Assembly (NCBI RefSeq): GCF_002886185.1
Contig: NZ_KZ614146.1
Span: 375,224-439,223 of the forward strand
Reading direction: 5' to 3'
Length of the DNA: 64,000 bases
From: Salipaludibacillus neizhouensis
GTDB taxonomy: Bacteria; Bacillota; Bacilli; Bacillales; Salisediminibacteriaceae
Each line of letters opens with the position of its first letter. Positions within the stretch are counted from its first letter, which is position 1. This document shows positions 47,132 to 57,108 of the stretch, in pieces. The position numbers and the translations under genes are program-made. Under the pieces are notes generated by a model. That model made no database searches. It was not told the DNA's origin and saw only the letters and a list, made by a program, of their open reading frames with translations.

Positions 47132-48211
47132 GTGGAAGATATGTTAAAAATGTTAAAAGAATTAACGGACGCTAACGGGATCCCTGGAAATGAACGAGAA
47201 CCTCGTGAAGTGATGAAAAGGTATATTTCTCCATTTGCAGATGAAGTGAGTACAGATCATCTAGGAAGTTTGATTGCGAAAAAAACTGGAACGGTAACAG
47301 ATGGTCCAAAAATCATGGTGGCAGGTCACCTTGACGAAATTGGATTTATGGTGACCAGTATTGATGAACGTGGATTTGTTAAGTTTCAAACGGTTGGTGG
47401 TTGGTGGGAGCAAGTAATGCTTGCTCAACGAGTGACAGTGATGACTCGTAATGGAAATATTCCAGGAGTCATTGGCTCAAAGCCGCCACATATCCTCGCA
47501 CCTGAGGCTCGAAAAAAATCGATGGATAAGAAAGATATGTTTATTGATATCGGTGCAACCAGCAAAGAACAAGCGGCGGAATTCGGAGTACGACCGGGTG
47601 ACTCGATTGTTCCTGTTTGTGACTTCACTGTTATGAAAAACGAAAAATTATTGATGGCAAAAGCATGGGATAACAGAATCGGCTGTGCCATTGCAATCGA
47701 AGTGCTTCGAAGACTGAAAAACGAAGAACACCCTAATACGGTATACGGTGTTGGTACCGTTCAAGAGGAAGTAGGTCTTCGCGGTGCACGGACTTCCGCC
47801 CACTATATTCAGCCAGACATTGGCTTTGGAGTGGATGTAGGAATTGCAGGAGATACACCAGGAGTAACCGAGAAAGATGCCTTAGCAAAAATGGGTGAGG
47901 GTCCTCAAATTATTATGTATGATGCTTCTATGGTGGGTCATAAGGGACTTCGCGATTTCGTGACAGACACAGCTGACGAGAAAAAAATTCCCTATCAATT
48001 TGATGCGGTACCAGGTGGAGGAACCGATTCTGGCTCTATTCATTTAACAGCAAACGGTGTGCCGGCGTTATCTATTACAATTGCAACTCGCTATATTCAT
48101 ACACACGCAGCGATTCTTCATCGCGATGACTTTGAAAATGCGGTGCAGTTAATTGTAGAGGTAATTAAGAAAATGGATCGTAAAACAGTGGATGCAATTA
48201 CGTTTGATTAA
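47132..48211 (+). CDS. ysdC: M42 family metallopeptidase (YsdC-like aminopeptidase)
   Basis: A 359-residue cytosolic aminopeptidase of the tetrahedral (TET) M42 type. Metal and catalytic residues are visible: [12 protein letters not shown] near 68-79, [11 protein letters not shown] near 180-190 with the bridging Asp, [10 protein letters not shown] near 209-218 with the catalytic Glu pair, and the final His in [11 protein letters not shown] near 325. The start is GTG with AAGGAGGAC nine bases upstream. In B. subtilis ysdC follows ysdB; here two genes intervene. It releases amino acids from small peptides. Confidence 0.93.
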   Translation: MEDMLKMLKELTDANGIPGNEREPREVMKRYISPFADEVSTDHLGSLIAKKTGTVTDGPKIMVAGHLDEIGFMVTSIDERGFVKFQTVGGWWEQVMLAQRVTVMTRNGNIPGVIGSKPPHILAPEARKKSMDKKDMFIDIGATSKEQAAEFGVRPGDSIVPVCDFTVMKNEKLLMAKAWDNRIGCAIAIEVLRRLKNEEHPNTVYGVGTVQEEVGLRGARTSAHYIQPDIGFGVDVGIAGDTPGVTEKDALAKMGEGPQIIMYDASMVGHKGLRDFVTDTADEKKIPYQFDAVPGGGTDSGSIHLTANGVPALSITIATRYIHTHAAILHRDDFENAVQLIVEVIKKMDRKTVDAITFD

Positions 48212-48232
48212 AGAGGTATTGAAAAGTTGTTT

Positions 48233-48263
48233 AGAGGCTTCGGCTTCTGAGCGGCTTTTTTTC
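48233..48263 (+). terminator. Probable terminator after ysdC
   Basis: AGAGGC-TTCG-GCTTCT followed by GAGCGGC and T7; the stem is short. Confidence 0.5.
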
Positions 48264-48463
48264 CGTTTGATTAAAAATATAATATAATCTATTGACTTAA
48301 ACACGCCACAATTCTATACTTCAAAAAGTAATTCATTATATATTTTTCAAGAAGCATGTCTCTGTAAGTTAGTTCCATTCTATTTCTTTCTTTGGTGCAA
48401 CCATTGAATCAGAATGTTTCCTTTAGGACATCCTTTAATAATATCGAAGTGTGGTGTATATCA

Positions 48464-49282
48464 GTGAATAATGTTTACCGATTACTTATTATCTTTTTTG
48501 CATCTATTTTAATAGGTTTTGCTTTTAATCTATTTCTTTTGCCGCATGAAATACTAACAGGTGGAGTAACTGGTCTTGCTATGCTGTTTGGTTTAAAGAC
48601 GCCAATAAATGCAGGATACTGGGTTATTCTCCTTAACATTCCCATTGTTATTTTAGGCTGGAAAAAGCTCGGCAAACAATTTGTCGGCAACACGATATTT
48701 TCAGTTGCAGTAACTTCTATTTCCATGATTTATATTCCTATTTTTGAAATCACAGAGGATGCTTTACTATCTTCTGTTTTTGGTGGGGTTCTTGCTGGTG
48801 TTGCAATTGGACTTATCATTCGTTTTTATGGATCAACAGGTGGGGTTGATGTAATTAGTCTCGTGCTGATTAAAAAATGGGATGTGCCTCTTGGCGGTCT
48901 GATTTTCTTTTTAAATTCTCTTGTCGTGTTTATATCCGGTTTCCTCTTTGCTTGGGAATTAGCATTATACACGATGCTGTCGATTTATATTACCGGCCTA
49001 GCAATTGACAGGGTTCACACGAGACATATTAAACTTAGTTTGATGGTTGTAACGAATCAGGGTGATGAGTTAAAAAAAGCATTATTAGCAAATTTAGTTA
49101 GAGGAATAACCGTTATAGACGGACAAGGCGCGTATTCAGGAGAAAGTAAAAAAGTTCTTTACACGGTTATTACAAGGTATGAGTTAGCAATTATAAAACC
49201 GCTATTAAAAGAAATTGATCCAAATGCTTTCGTAAGTGTAAGTGAGAGTATGGAGGTTATGGGTAACTTTCGAAGAGAATGA
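48464..49282 (+). CDS. YitT family membrane protein (DUF2179 C-terminus)
   Basis: The protein has five or six membrane helices (about 5-175) beginning FFASILIGFAFNLFLLPHEILTGGVTG, and a soluble C-terminal DUF2179 domain (about 195-270) with RGITVIDGQGAYSGESKKVLYTVI, the family signature. Function is unproven; some relatives are transporters. The frame is open 24 codons further upstream, but the only codon with a plausible ribosome site (AAGTGTGGTG) and a normal N-terminus is the GTG at 48464. It is convergent with sspI. Confidence 0.88.
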   Translation: MNNVYRLLIIFFASILIGFAFNLFLLPHEILTGGVTGLAMLFGLKTPINAGYWVILLNIPIVILGWKKLGKQFVGNTIFSVAVTSISMIYIPIFEITEDALLSSVFGGVLAGVAIGLIIRFYGSTGGVDVISLVLIKKWDVPLGGLIFFLNSLVVFISGFLFAWELALYTMLSIYITGLAIDRVHTRHIKLSLMVVTNQGDELKKALLANLVRGITVIDGQGAYSGESKKVLYTVITRYELAIIKPLLKEIDPNAFVSVSESMEVMGNFRRE

Positions 49283-49296
49283 TGTAGAGTGAGTTA

Positions 49297-49338
49297 TTGA
49301 AAAAAGGTGTCTTAAAAATTTAAGACACCTTTTTTCAA
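49297..49338. terminator. Bidirectional terminator between the YitT-family gene and sspI
   Basis: An 18-bp perfect stem (49297-49314 with 49321-49338) contains A6 and T6 runs at its base. Confidence 0.95.
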
Positions 49339-49343
49339 AAATA

Positions 49344-49553
49344 TTATTGCAATCCACTTGAAATTTGTTCAACTAAAGCGTCTTTTTCTTCTTCACTTGC
49401 CTGTTTCCAGTAAATCTCCATCAAAACACCGAGTCCAGGAAGCATTTTTTCTTCTCCACTTTGGATAGCGTCTACTATTGTTGCCTCAACGTCTTCTGAA
49501 CTACTACCTGAAACATTTTGTAAAATAGCGCCGCGTAAATTAAATCCACTCAT
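49344..49553 (-). CDS. sspI: Small acid-soluble spore protein SspI
   Basis: The 69-residue protein carries the SspI core [20 protein letters not shown] at positions about 25-44. It is made in the forespore and packed into the spore; its exact role is minor and unclear. GAAAGGATAG precedes the ATG. A sigma-G promoter is visible upstream (49621-49651). Neighbours ysgA and pheS match B. subtilis, and it is divergent from ysgA. It proves a sporulating host. Confidence 0.95.
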   Translation of the reverse strand: MSGFNLRGAILQNVSGSSSEDVEATIVDAIQSGEEKMLPGLGVLMEIYWKQASEEEKDALVEQISSGLQ

Positions 49554-49620
49554 TAGCTTCTATCCTTTCTTTTACACCGATTTTAGATGATTTTATCGTT
49601 AAACTTTCAAGAATCTGTTA

Positions 49621-49651
49621 TAGTATGGATGATACCGTTCAGAATTATGTA
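49621..49651 (-). promoter_or_regulatory. Sigma-G promoter of sspI
   Basis: On the minus strand TACATA (-35, 49651-49646), 18 bp, CATACTA (-10, 49627-49621) fits the forespore sigma-G consensus. It is about 68 bases before the sspI start. Confidence 0.65.
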
Positions 49652-49701
49652 ACCAATTAAAGCGAATAATGTTACAGATGGAACGGAAAGGAGAAACATT
49701 C

Positions 49702-50457
49702 ATGGAAAAAATCGAATCTTTACAAAATCCGAAAATAAAAGCTTGGAAAAAACTCCATACTAAAAAAGAAAGAGATAAGTCAGGGCTATTTTTGATTGAA
49801 GGAAAACATTTGATTGAAGAAGCACTGAAATCTCAACTGGTTATAAACCAGCTGATTATTCAAGAGGGCCTCGATATACCAAAGGAATGGAATGTTACAC
49901 AGCTTAATCAACTAGTTGTAACCGCACGTGTAATGAAAGAATTATGTGAAACAGAAACTCCTCAAGGTGTAGCTGCAATCTGTGAACAACCTGAAAACAT
50001 TAATCTTCTTTTGGATGAGGGAAGGTATTTATTTATTGATGGTGTCCAGGATCCTGGGAATTTAGGAGCCATGATACGGACCGCCGATGCAGCAGGAATG
50101 TCAGGTGTAGTCCTTGGGCACGGAACTACCGATCTTTTTAACGGTAAAGTGATTCGTTCTACGCAAGGATCGCTTTTTCATTTACCAGTGCAAAAAATGG
50201 ATTTGGAAGAAGCGATTGAACTTTGTAAGGAAAATGATATCCCTGTATTTGGAACTAGCTTGAAAGGAAGCACATATACAGCCATTGAACCACAGAAGAA
50301 TTTTGCTCTTGTCGTAGGTAATGAAGGAAATGGTGTGCAGAGTGAGTTGTTGAATCTTGCTGACCAGAACTTGTATATTCCGATCTTTGGAGAAGCCGAA
50401 TCATTAAATGTGGCAATAGCTACAGGAATACTGGTCTACCATCTAAGAGGTGCGTAA
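49702..50457 (+). CDS. ysgA: SpoU/TrmH family RNA 2'-O-methyltransferase YsgA
   Basis: A SPOUT-fold RNA methyltransferase of 251 residues with an N-terminal substrate-binding domain (about 1-95) and the knot motifs: DPGNLGAMIRTADAAG near 117-132, LVVGNEGNGV near 200-209, and IFGEAESLNVAIATGIL near 226-242. The target RNA is unknown. The start is the ATG at 49702 with GAAAGGAG upstream; a longer frame starting at 49669 lacks a site. It lies between divergent sspI and pheS as in B. subtilis. Confidence 0.93.
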   Translation: MEKIESLQNPKIKAWKKLHTKKERDKSGLFLIEGKHLIEEALKSQLVINQLIIQEGLDIPKEWNVTQLNQLVVTARVMKELCETETPQGVAAICEQPENINLLLDEGRYLFIDGVQDPGNLGAMIRTADAAGMSGVVLGHGTTDLFNGKVIRSTQGSLFHLPVQKMDLEEAIELCKENDIPVFGTSLKGSTYTAIEPQKNFALVVGNEGNGVQSELLNLADQNLYIPIFGEAESLNVAIATGILVYHLRGA

Positions 50458-50464
50458 AAACGAT

Positions 50465-50493
50465 TTGCGAAAACGTGTTAAATTCTATATAAT
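50465..50493 (+). promoter_or_regulatory. Promoter of the pheS T-box leader
   Basis: TTGCGA (50465-50470), 17 bp, TATAAT (50488-50493), start near 50500. Confidence 0.75.
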
Positions 50494-50514
50494 ATTTAAC
50501 AGATGATAAATGAA

Positions 50515-50791
50515 TGGAAAAACGAAGAAAGAGAGTAGTACGCTGAATTGTTCCCATCAAGGGAGGAAGTGCCATAGACTGAGAGCACTTCTATGAGGAA
50601 TCCAGCAGAATTCACTCTGGAGTTGACATTGGAGCACAGTTTTTTACTGTGAAGATGATCCGGCAAGGAGACCGTTATCTTCTATATTTGAGTGAATACA
50701 TCACCGAGAGGATTATTTCTTTTAATGGATGTATTAACAAGGGTGGTACCGCGAGTCTTCGTCCCTTTTTTTGGGAGGAGGGCTCTTTTTG
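50515..50791 (+). promoter_or_regulatory. T-box riboswitch controlling pheS-pheT
   Basis: AAGGGTGGTACCGCGA (50739-50754) is the T-box. A terminator stem (GAGTCTTCGTCCC with GGGAGGAGGGCTC) and T5 ends near 50791. In Stem I, TTC at 50611-50613 is a Phe codon in the specifier position. Uncharged tRNA-Phe would promote read-through. Confidence 0.93.
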
Positions 50792-50902
50792 TTTTTACGG
50801 CTTTGTCCAGATGATAGTTGACGATGAAACACGTGACGTATAAATCAGTCCTGGAGTTGTTGAACTATGTTAACAGAGCCCTATATTAAAGGAGGAAAAG
50901 CC

Positions 50903-51937
50903 ATGTTAGATCGATTACAAGAACTACACGATGAAGCGATGACTAAAGTTGCTGATGCTAAAAATTTGAATGATTTAAAAGAAGTACGGATTGCATACTT
51001 AGGTAAAAAAGGTCCCATCACCGAAGTAATGAAAGGGATGGGGAAATTATCAGCAGAAGAGCGGCCTAAAGTAGGACAAAAGGCAAACGAAGTTCGTGAA
51101 TCTGTAGCAGGTTATATTGAAAAAAAAGAAAAAACGTTTGAAGAAGAAGCGATGCTGGAAAAGTTACAGAAAGAAAGTATTGATGTTACTTTACCAGGAA
51201 GACCTACACAAAAAGGTTCCCGTCACCCACTAACGTCTGTCGTTGAAACAATAGAGGATGTATTCATCGGAATGGGTTTCACTGTTGCGGAAGGTCCGGA
51301 AGTTGAAACGGATTATTATAATTTTGAATCTTTAAATTTACCGAAACATCACCCAGCGAGAGACATGCAGGATACGTTTTTCCTAACTTCTGACCTATTA
51401 ATGCGCACGCAAACATCACCGGTTCAAACAAGAACAATGGAAAAACATGAAGGACAAGGGCCAGTTAAAATAATCTGTCCGGGAAAAGTCTATCGTCGAG
51501 ATGAAGATGATGCGACACATTCACATCAGTTCATGCAAATTGAAGGCCTTGTCGTAGATGAAGGAATTCGTATGAGTGATCTTAAAGGAATTTTTGCAAC
51601 TTTTGTTAAAAAATATTTTGGGGAAGACAGAGAAATTCGATTACGTCCAAGTTTTTTCCCTTTCACAGAGCCATCTGCTGAATTAGACATTACTTGTGCA
51701 ATGTGTGCTGGAAAAGGCTGTCGTACGTGTAAACAGACAGGTTGGATTGAGGTTCTTGGTTCCGGTATGGTTCACCCAAATGTCTTACGTAAGAGTGGGT
51801 TTGACCCGGAAAAATACTCTGGTTTTGCCTTTGGAATGGGTGTAGAAAGATTTGCCATGCTGAAGTACGGAATTGATGATATCCGTCATTTCTATACAAA
51901 TGATACAAGATTTTTATCGCAGTTTAAACGAGTTTAA
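50903..51937 (+). CDS. pheS: Phenylalanyl-tRNA synthetase alpha subunit
   Basis: With PheT forms the alpha2beta2 synthetase that charges tRNA-Phe. An N-terminal coiled coil (about 1-85) precedes the class II catalytic domain: [14 protein letters not shown], the FDTFF-like QDTFFLTSD near 155, [22 protein letters not shown] (motif 2), and [18 protein letters not shown] (motif 3). [13 protein letters not shown] cysteine cluster lies near 254-265. The start is the ATG at 50903 with AAAGGAGGA upstream, giving the same 344-residue length as B. subtilis. Confidence 0.98.
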   Translation: MLDRLQELHDEAMTKVADAKNLNDLKEVRIAYLGKKGPITEVMKGMGKLSAEERPKVGQKANEVRESVAGYIEKKEKTFEEEAMLEKLQKESIDVTLPGRPTQKGSRHPLTSVVETIEDVFIGMGFTVAEGPEVETDYYNFESLNLPKHHPARDMQDTFFLTSDLLMRTQTSPVQTRTMEKHEGQGPVKIICPGKVYRRDEDDATHSHQFMQIEGLVVDEGIRMSDLKGIFATFVKKYFGEDREIRLRPSFFPFTEPSAELDITCAMCAGKGCRTCKQTGWIEVLGSGMVHPNVLRKSGFDPEKYSGFAFGMGVERFAMLKYGIDDIRHFYTNDTRFLSQFKRV

Positions 51938-51979
51938 CGGAAGATACGACTCATTTGAGTCCAAGGAGGAGAAGATACT

Positions 51980-54400
51980 GTGTTAGTTTCCTATCAATGG
52001 TTAAAAGAATATATCGATATAGATGATTTATCACCGCAGGAAATAGCTGAAAAATTAACGAGAAGTGGTGTAGAAGTCGATGCAGTTACAGACTTAAATC
52101 AAGGGATTACAAATCTTGTAGTCGGCAAAGTGTTGGAGTGTGTGAAGCACCCTGAAGCAGATAAGTTAAATTTGTGTCAGGTAGATGTTGGTGAAGGGGA
52201 AGTTGTACAAATTGTTTGTGGTGCAAAAAATGTCGCGGCCGATCAATATGTTGCGGTTGCAAAAGTAGGGGCTAGACTTCCTGGAGGTATGAAAATTAAA
52301 CGGGCAAAACTTAGAGGAGAAGTATCCGAAGGGATGATATGTTCTCTTCAAGAATTAGGTTTTGAAAGCAAACTTGTCGCGAAAAAATACAGCGAGGGGA
52401 TTTTTGCATTCCCACAGGAAATGGTTGCTGGCGAAGATGCATTAGCACCATTAGGTTTAAACGATACGGTACTGGAACTGGATTTAACACCAAACCGGGC
52501 AGATTGTTTGAGTATGATCGGTGTTGCTTATGAAATAGCAGCAATTCTGGGACGCGAGATCACTCTTCCGATACCAGCGGTCGTTTCCTCAGGTGAGAAA
52601 GCTAGTGACTATATTTCTGTAAATGTAGAAACAAGTGGAGATAATCCATACTACGGAGCAACGATTATTCGCGGTGTAAAAATAGGCGAGTCTCCTTTAT
52701 GGCTTCAGACAATCTTGATGGCAGCCGGCATTCGTCCGATTAACAATGTTGTCGATGTGACGAATTATGTTCTTATGGAATATGGTCAACCGTTACATGC
52801 ATTTGACTTAGATCGATTTGGCTCGGCGGAAGTAGTGGTTCGTCGTGCACGTGAAGGGGAAAAAATGGTTACCTTGGATGATGCAGAGCGGACATTATCA
52901 GGGGAGCATCTAGTTATCACCAATGGTACAGACCCTGTTGCAATCGCTGGTGTCATGGGTGGGGCGACATCTGAAGTGCAAAATGATACCGAAAATATAT
53001 TGTTGGAGGCTGCTTATTTCAATGATACTACCGTTCGGAAAGCTTCAAAAGATTTAGGCTTACGAAGTGATGCAAGTTCTCGATTCGAAAAAGGTATTGA
53101 TCCAAATCGTGTAGCAGAAGCAGGAATCCGGGCAACTTCACTCATTCAGCAGCTTGCTGGTGGACAAGTTCTAAAAGGTCCTGTGGAGTTTGATGAACTA
53201 GATCGCTCATCCAATGAAGTGACGATATCATTAGCTAAAATTAATGGCGTACTCGGAACAGATTTAAAGGTGAGTGATGTAGAGGATATTTTCACTAAAT
53301 TACAGTTTTCTGTGAAGGAAAAAGACGGTACGTTTACGGTAGCTGTTCCAACTAGACGTCAAGATATCACTATTGAAGCAGATATTGTGGAAGAAGTAGC
53401 TAGACTATATGGATATGATAATATTCCAACAACATTACCTAATACACCTTCAACACCCGGTGGATTAACCGAAGTTCAATGGAAAAAACGTAAGGCTCGC
53501 CGTTTTCTGGAAGGTGTCGGATTAGATGAGGCAATCAGCTATTCGTTAACGAAAAAAGCGAAGGATGATCACTTTACTGAGGAAAGTGTACATCACGTTG
53601 ATGTAGCCTTGCCGATGAGTGAGGATCGAGGTTCACTGCGAACAACCCTTCTTCCGCATTTATTGGATGCGTTAAGTCATAACAAGAACCGCAATCAATA
53701 TAATGTTCATTTGTATGAAATTGGTTCGGTTTTTCATTCAAAAGAACAAACGATAACGGTCCAGCCAGAAGAAAAGACGTATATCTCTGCAGCCTTCATG
53801 GGATTATGGCAAGAGCATAGCTGGCAAGGCGAGAAAAAAGTCATTGATTTCTTCGTTGTCAAAGGTATTTTAGAAGGTCTATTAGCTGAATGGGACATTT
53901 TAGATATTCGATTTGCACAGACTGCTGATAAGAAAGGTTTTCACCCTGGCAGAACAGCTTCAATAATGATTGATGGCAAGGAAATTGGGATCGTTGGACA
54001 GATTCATCCTACGGTTCAGAAAACATGGTCTTTACCGGCTACGTATGTATTCGAATTGAACGTGTCTGAGTTAGTTAACGCCAATAACGACACACTTCGT
54101 TACCAGCCTATTCCAAAATATCCTGCCATTGACCGGGATATTGCATTAGTAGTTGATGAGAAGCTCACCTCTGGAGAAGTTGAACAAGTAATCAGAGAGT
54201 ACGGCGGAACGTTGCTGACTCAAGTAAATGTGTTTGACGTATATCAAGGGGAGCATTTAGAGACTGGTAAAAAATCGTTAGCTTTTTCATTACGTTATCT
54301 TGATCCTGAAAAAACATTGACGGATGCTGAAGTAGTTGCCGTTCATAACAAGGTTCTCGAGGGATTAGAAGAGAAACTAGGCGCTACGTTAAGAGCTTAA
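51980..54400 (+). CDS. pheT: Phenylalanyl-tRNA synthetase beta subunit
   Basis: The 806-residue beta subunit. Domains in order: N-terminal region with VSYQWLKEYIDI, an EMAP-type tRNA-binding domain (about 40-150), the B3/B4 editing domain (about 215-385), B5 (about 405-475), the catalytic-like core, and a C-terminal FDX-ACB anticodon-binding domain (about 712-805, YPAIDRDIALVVDE). It starts with GTG, preceded by AAGGAGGA. It is 42 nt downstream of pheS and shares its T-box. The B. subtilis-like order ends here. Confidence 0.98.
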   Translation: MLVSYQWLKEYIDIDDLSPQEIAEKLTRSGVEVDAVTDLNQGITNLVVGKVLECVKHPEADKLNLCQVDVGEGEVVQIVCGAKNVAADQYVAVAKVGARLPGGMKIKRAKLRGEVSEGMICSLQELGFESKLVAKKYSEGIFAFPQEMVAGEDALAPLGLNDTVLELDLTPNRADCLSMIGVAYEIAAILGREITLPIPAVVSSGEKASDYISVNVETSGDNPYYGATIIRGVKIGESPLWLQTILMAAGIRPINNVVDVTNYVLMEYGQPLHAFDLDRFGSAEVVVRRAREGEKMVTLDDAERTLSGEHLVITNGTDPVAIAGVMGGATSEVQNDTENILLEAAYFNDTTVRKASKDLGLRSDASSRFEKGIDPNRVAEAGIRATSLIQQLAGGQVLKGPVEFDELDRSSNEVTISLAKINGVLGTDLKVSDVEDIFTKLQFSVKEKDGTFTVAVPTRRQDITIEADIVEEVARLYGYDNIPTTLPNTPSTPGGLTEVQWKKRKARRFLEGVGLDEAISYSLTKKAKDDHFTEESVHHVDVALPMSEDRGSLRTTLLPHLLDALSHNKNRNQYNVHLYEIGSVFHSKEQTITVQPEEKTYISAAFMGLWQEHSWQGEKKVIDFFVVKGILEGLLAEWDILDIRFAQTADKKGFHPGRTASIMIDGKEIGIVGQIHPTVQKTWSLPATYVFELNVSELVNANNDTLRYQPIPKYPAIDRDIALVVDEKLTSGEVEQVIREYGGTLLTQVNVFDVYQGEHLETGKKSLAFSLRYLDPEKTLTDAEVVAVHNKVLEGLEEKLGATLRA

Positions 54401-54496
54401 GCCAGTAAATGAATGCAGTATCATTTAAAATAAAGACTTGAAGTACTTTCAGTTCTGTGATACAAATATTGACAGAATCAAAATTAAATATTTTCA

Positions 54497-54582
54497 CTCT
54501 AGGGGCGCTTTCAAAGCTGAGAGAGACATTGGTCTTAACCCTTATAACCTGATCTAGTTCGTACTAGCGTAGGGAAGATGTG
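54497..54582 (+). promoter_or_regulatory. TPP riboswitch (THI element)
   Basis: All conserved parts are visible: CTCTAGGGGCGC, CTGAGAG, ACCCTTATAACCTGATCTAG and CGTAGGGAAG. An extra short P3 arm (GAGACATTGGTCT) is present. TPP binding would favour the terminator at 54647-54681. A separate stem CAATTCA/TGAATTG (54601-54607 with 54617-54623) could be part of the expression platform. Confidence 0.95.
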
Positions 54583-54646
54583 TATTCATTAGAACGGAAA
54601 CAATTCACCTCAAAACTGAATTGTCATTCTCTATTGACTTTGTTTT

Positions 54647-54681
54647 AAACCACTTCTTTCTCTATCAGAAGTGGTTTTTTT
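54647..54681 (+). terminator. Terminator of the TPP riboswitch
   Basis: AAACCACTTCT pairs with AGAAGTGGTTT around a 9-base loop, followed by a T-run. Confidence 0.9.
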
Positions 54682-54712
54682 GTATTTTTTTACAAATGCT
54701 CTAAAACATTTT

Positions 54713-55122
54713 CTTTTAGAGATTGGTATTTTCATTTGAACAGAGAAGCTCGAATCCGCTCGTAGGCGGACGCTTTCCGCGGGCAATGCTTCAGCCTCCT
54801 CGGACCAAGACCGTCCTTCAGGGTCTTCAGCTATTGCTTTTCCCGCAGGAGTCGCCGCCATCGCTACTTCGAGTTTTTTCGAAAATAGAAAGATTACGTA
54901 GATAATCTTTCTGAAAAATTGTTGTTTGGAAGAATCCGTGAGACTCCTGTGGAAGAATGATCCAAGCGAGACCCTGCAGAGCGTAGTTTGCTCGAGGATG
55001 CTTGCGGATCATCCTCGGAAAGGGAGCGGTAATTCTTTCAAACAACCTTCGATTATGACAAAGCAACAAAGTAGAAAAAAGACACGAAGTTTTTTAAATA
55101 CCGTAATGCAGTTTTTCTTAAA
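54713..55122. repeat. R2 repeat, copy 2, between riboswitch and thiamine operon
   Basis: Matches copy 1 at 42896-43298 along its length, with GGCGGACGCTTTCCGCGGGC and the fold-back GTTGTTTGGAAGAAT (54921-54935) / ATTCTTTCAAACAAC (55032-55046). It begins about 30 bases after the riboswitch terminator and ends about 17 bases before the ylmB start. It carries no credible gene. Confidence 0.85.
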
Positions 55123-55139
55123 ATGGAAGGATGATTTTT

Positions 55140-56444
55140 TTGAGAAATGACGTTGATTTTTTGAAGCAAAAGGTAGAGGAAAGACAAGGGGAATTACTTG
55201 ATTTGGTGAAAACGTTAATCACGTATAAAACACCAGCTCCTCCAGCTAGAAATACACAAGAGGCACAAGAATATGTCGGTGCACATTTGAAAAAGTTAGG
55301 TTATACGGTAGATATGTGGGATGTGTACCCGAATGATCCAAACGTGGTTGGTGTTTTAAAGGGCACGAACACAGGTAAATATAAAAGCCTAATTATTAAT
55401 GGTCACATGGACGTGGCAGAGGTGAGCCCTGACGAAAAGTGGATAGGTGATCCATTTATCCCAGTTGAAGAGAATGGCCACTTGATTGGCCGTGGGGCAG
55501 CTGACATGAAAGGCGGATTAGGGTCTGCATTATTTGCATTACAACTTTTGAAAGAATACGAGATTGAACTGCCAGGGGACATCACTTTGCAGTCAGTTAT
55601 TGGGGAAGAGGTGGGAGAAGCTGGAACACTCCAATGTTGTAAATGTGGAAAAGGGGCGGAGGCAGATTTTGCGATTGTCGTAGACACTAGTGACTTACAT
55701 ATTCAAGGCCAGGGGGGCGTGATAACAGGTTGGATCACAATCAAGAGTAACCAAACTTACCACGATGCTACGCGAAGAAATATGATCCATGCTGGAGGAA
55801 AGTTAGTTGCTGCCAGTGCTATCGAAAAGATGAGTAAAGTCATTCAAGGACTACAGGAGCTTGAACGGCATTGGGCGATCACCAAAAGTTATCAGGGGTG
55901 CCCACCTGGTACAAATACGATTAATCCTGCAGTAATTGAGGGTGGACGACATGCGGCTTTTATTGCTGATGAGTGTCGGTTGTGGATTACAGTACATTAT
56001 TATCCTGACGAAACATATGAAAAAGTTACTAAAGAAATAGAAGAACATATTCTCAATGTTTCAAAAGGAGACCTATGGCTGAAAGATAATCCTCCATCAT
56101 TTACGTGGGGAGGAACGTCGATGATCGAAGACCGGGGAGAAATATTCCCTTCACTTGAAGTCGACTCGAAGCATGCAGGTGTCCAATTGTTGTCACAATC
56201 TCATTACCGAACCTTTCATGCGGAAGCGAAGATAGATGTATCGCCAACTGTTACAGACGGGGGATGGTTAGCAGCAGAAGGTATCCCAACAGTCATTTAT
56301 GGACCTGGAGATCTAACGAATGCACACGCTGTGAATGAAAAAGTATCGATTGATCAATTAGTAGACTTTACAAAAGTTTTGCTGGAATTTATTTATACAT
56401 GGAGTCACAAGGAAAAAGAGGAGGAGAATCTAAATGGCCTTTAG
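55140..56444 (+). CDS. ylmB: Formylaminopyrimidine deformylase YlmB (M20 family)
   Basis: Removes the formyl group from N-formyl-aminomethyl-pyrimidine, a product of thiamine breakdown, so that the pyrimidine can be reused. The 434-residue M20/ArgE-type enzyme shows INGHMDVAEVSPDEKW near 82-97, the bridging Asp in GRGAADMKGGLG near 117-128, and the catalytic EEVGEAG near 157-163. I chose TTG at 55140, since AAGGATGA lies 6-8 bases upstream, while the ATG at 55131 overlaps that site. The context with tenA and thiZXY is the thiamine salvage operon known from B. halodurans. Its end overlaps tenA. Confidence 0.88.
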   Translation: MRNDVDFLKQKVEERQGELLDLVKTLITYKTPAPPARNTQEAQEYVGAHLKKLGYTVDMWDVYPNDPNVVGVLKGTNTGKYKSLIINGHMDVAEVSPDEKWIGDPFIPVEENGHLIGRGAADMKGGLGSALFALQLLKEYEIELPGDITLQSVIGEEVGEAGTLQCCKCGKGAEADFAIVVDTSDLHIQGQGGVITGWITIKSNQTYHDATRRNMIHAGGKLVAASAIEKMSKVIQGLQELERHWAITKSYQGCPPGTNTINPAVIEGGRHAAFIADECRLWITVHYYPDETYEKVTKEIEEHILNVSKGDLWLKDNPPSFTWGGTSMIEDRGEIFPSLEVDSKHAGVQLLSQSHYRTFHAEAKIDVSPTVTDGGWLAAEGIPTVIYGPGDLTNAHAVNEKVSIDQLVDFTKVLLEFIYTWSHKEKEEENLNGL

Positions 56445-57108
56445 TCATCGTCTACATGAAAAACTATTACCAATCTGGAGAAAAAATCACGCTCACCCAT
56501 TTGTCCAAGGAATAGGAGATGGCACACTCGATAAAGAAAAGTTTCGATTTTTTATGATTCAAGATTATTTATATTTAATTGATTACGCAAAATTATTTGC
56601 ATTAGGAGCAATGAAGGCAAAAGATGTGGAAACGATGGGTAAGTTTGCGGAACTGCTAGATTCTACGCTTAATGAAGAAATGTCGCTGCACAGAGAATAT
56701 GGCATGAAATTTGGTATTACTGCAAAAGAATTCGAACAGGCAAAACCATCACCAACGACTTTAGCTTACAGTCACTATATGCTCCATGTTGGTCAAAACG
56801 GGACACTTGCACATTTAGTAGCTGCTGTCCTGCCGTGCATGTGGAGCTATTGGGAGATTGGGAAAGAACTAAGTGAAATACCAGGAGCCAAAGAGCATGA
56901 GTTTTACGGGGAATGGATTCAAATGTATAGCTCAGAGGAGTTCGGACAATTAGCGGAGTGGTGTATTGAACTACTGGATAAATTAGCAGAGAATACCACG
57001 GAAGCGGAAAAAACCTACTTAGAAGAAATCTTCCTTAACACAACTCGGTTTGAATATATGTTTTGGGATATGGCTTACAATCAGGAAATGTGGCCGACAG
57101 ATGAGTAA
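56434..57108 (+). CDS. tenA: Aminopyrimidine aminohydrolase TenA (thiaminase II)
   Basis: Hydrolyses 4-amino-5-aminomethyl-2-methylpyrimidine to HMP, the step after YlmB in thiamine salvage. The all-helical 224-residue protein has FMIQDYLYLIDYAK near 41-54, the conserved YSHYML near 111, the catalytic Cys in LPCMWSYWEIG near 135, and a C-terminal NTTRFEYMFWDMAY with the conserved Glu. GAGGAGGAGA precedes the ATG, which lies inside ylmB by 11 bases. Its own end overlaps thiZ by 8 bases, so the operon is tightly coupled. Confidence 0.95.
   Translation: MAFSHRLHEKLLPIWRKNHAHPFVQGIGDGTLDKEKFRFFMIQDYLYLIDYAKLFALGAMKAKDVETMGKFAELLDSTLNEEMSLHREYGMKFGITAKEFEQAKPSPTTLAYSHYMLHVGQNGTLAHLVAAVLPCMWSYWEIGKELSEIPGAKEHEFYGEWIQMYSSEEFGQLAEWCIELLDKLAENTTEAEKTYLEEIFLNTTRFEYMFWDMAYNQEMWPTDE

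Noticed and set aside
54827..55069. 80-codon minus-strand frame in the R2 repeat (also 43002-43244)
   Set aside because: The two R2 copies give unrelated or shifted frames with no ribosome sites; the conservation is at DNA level.
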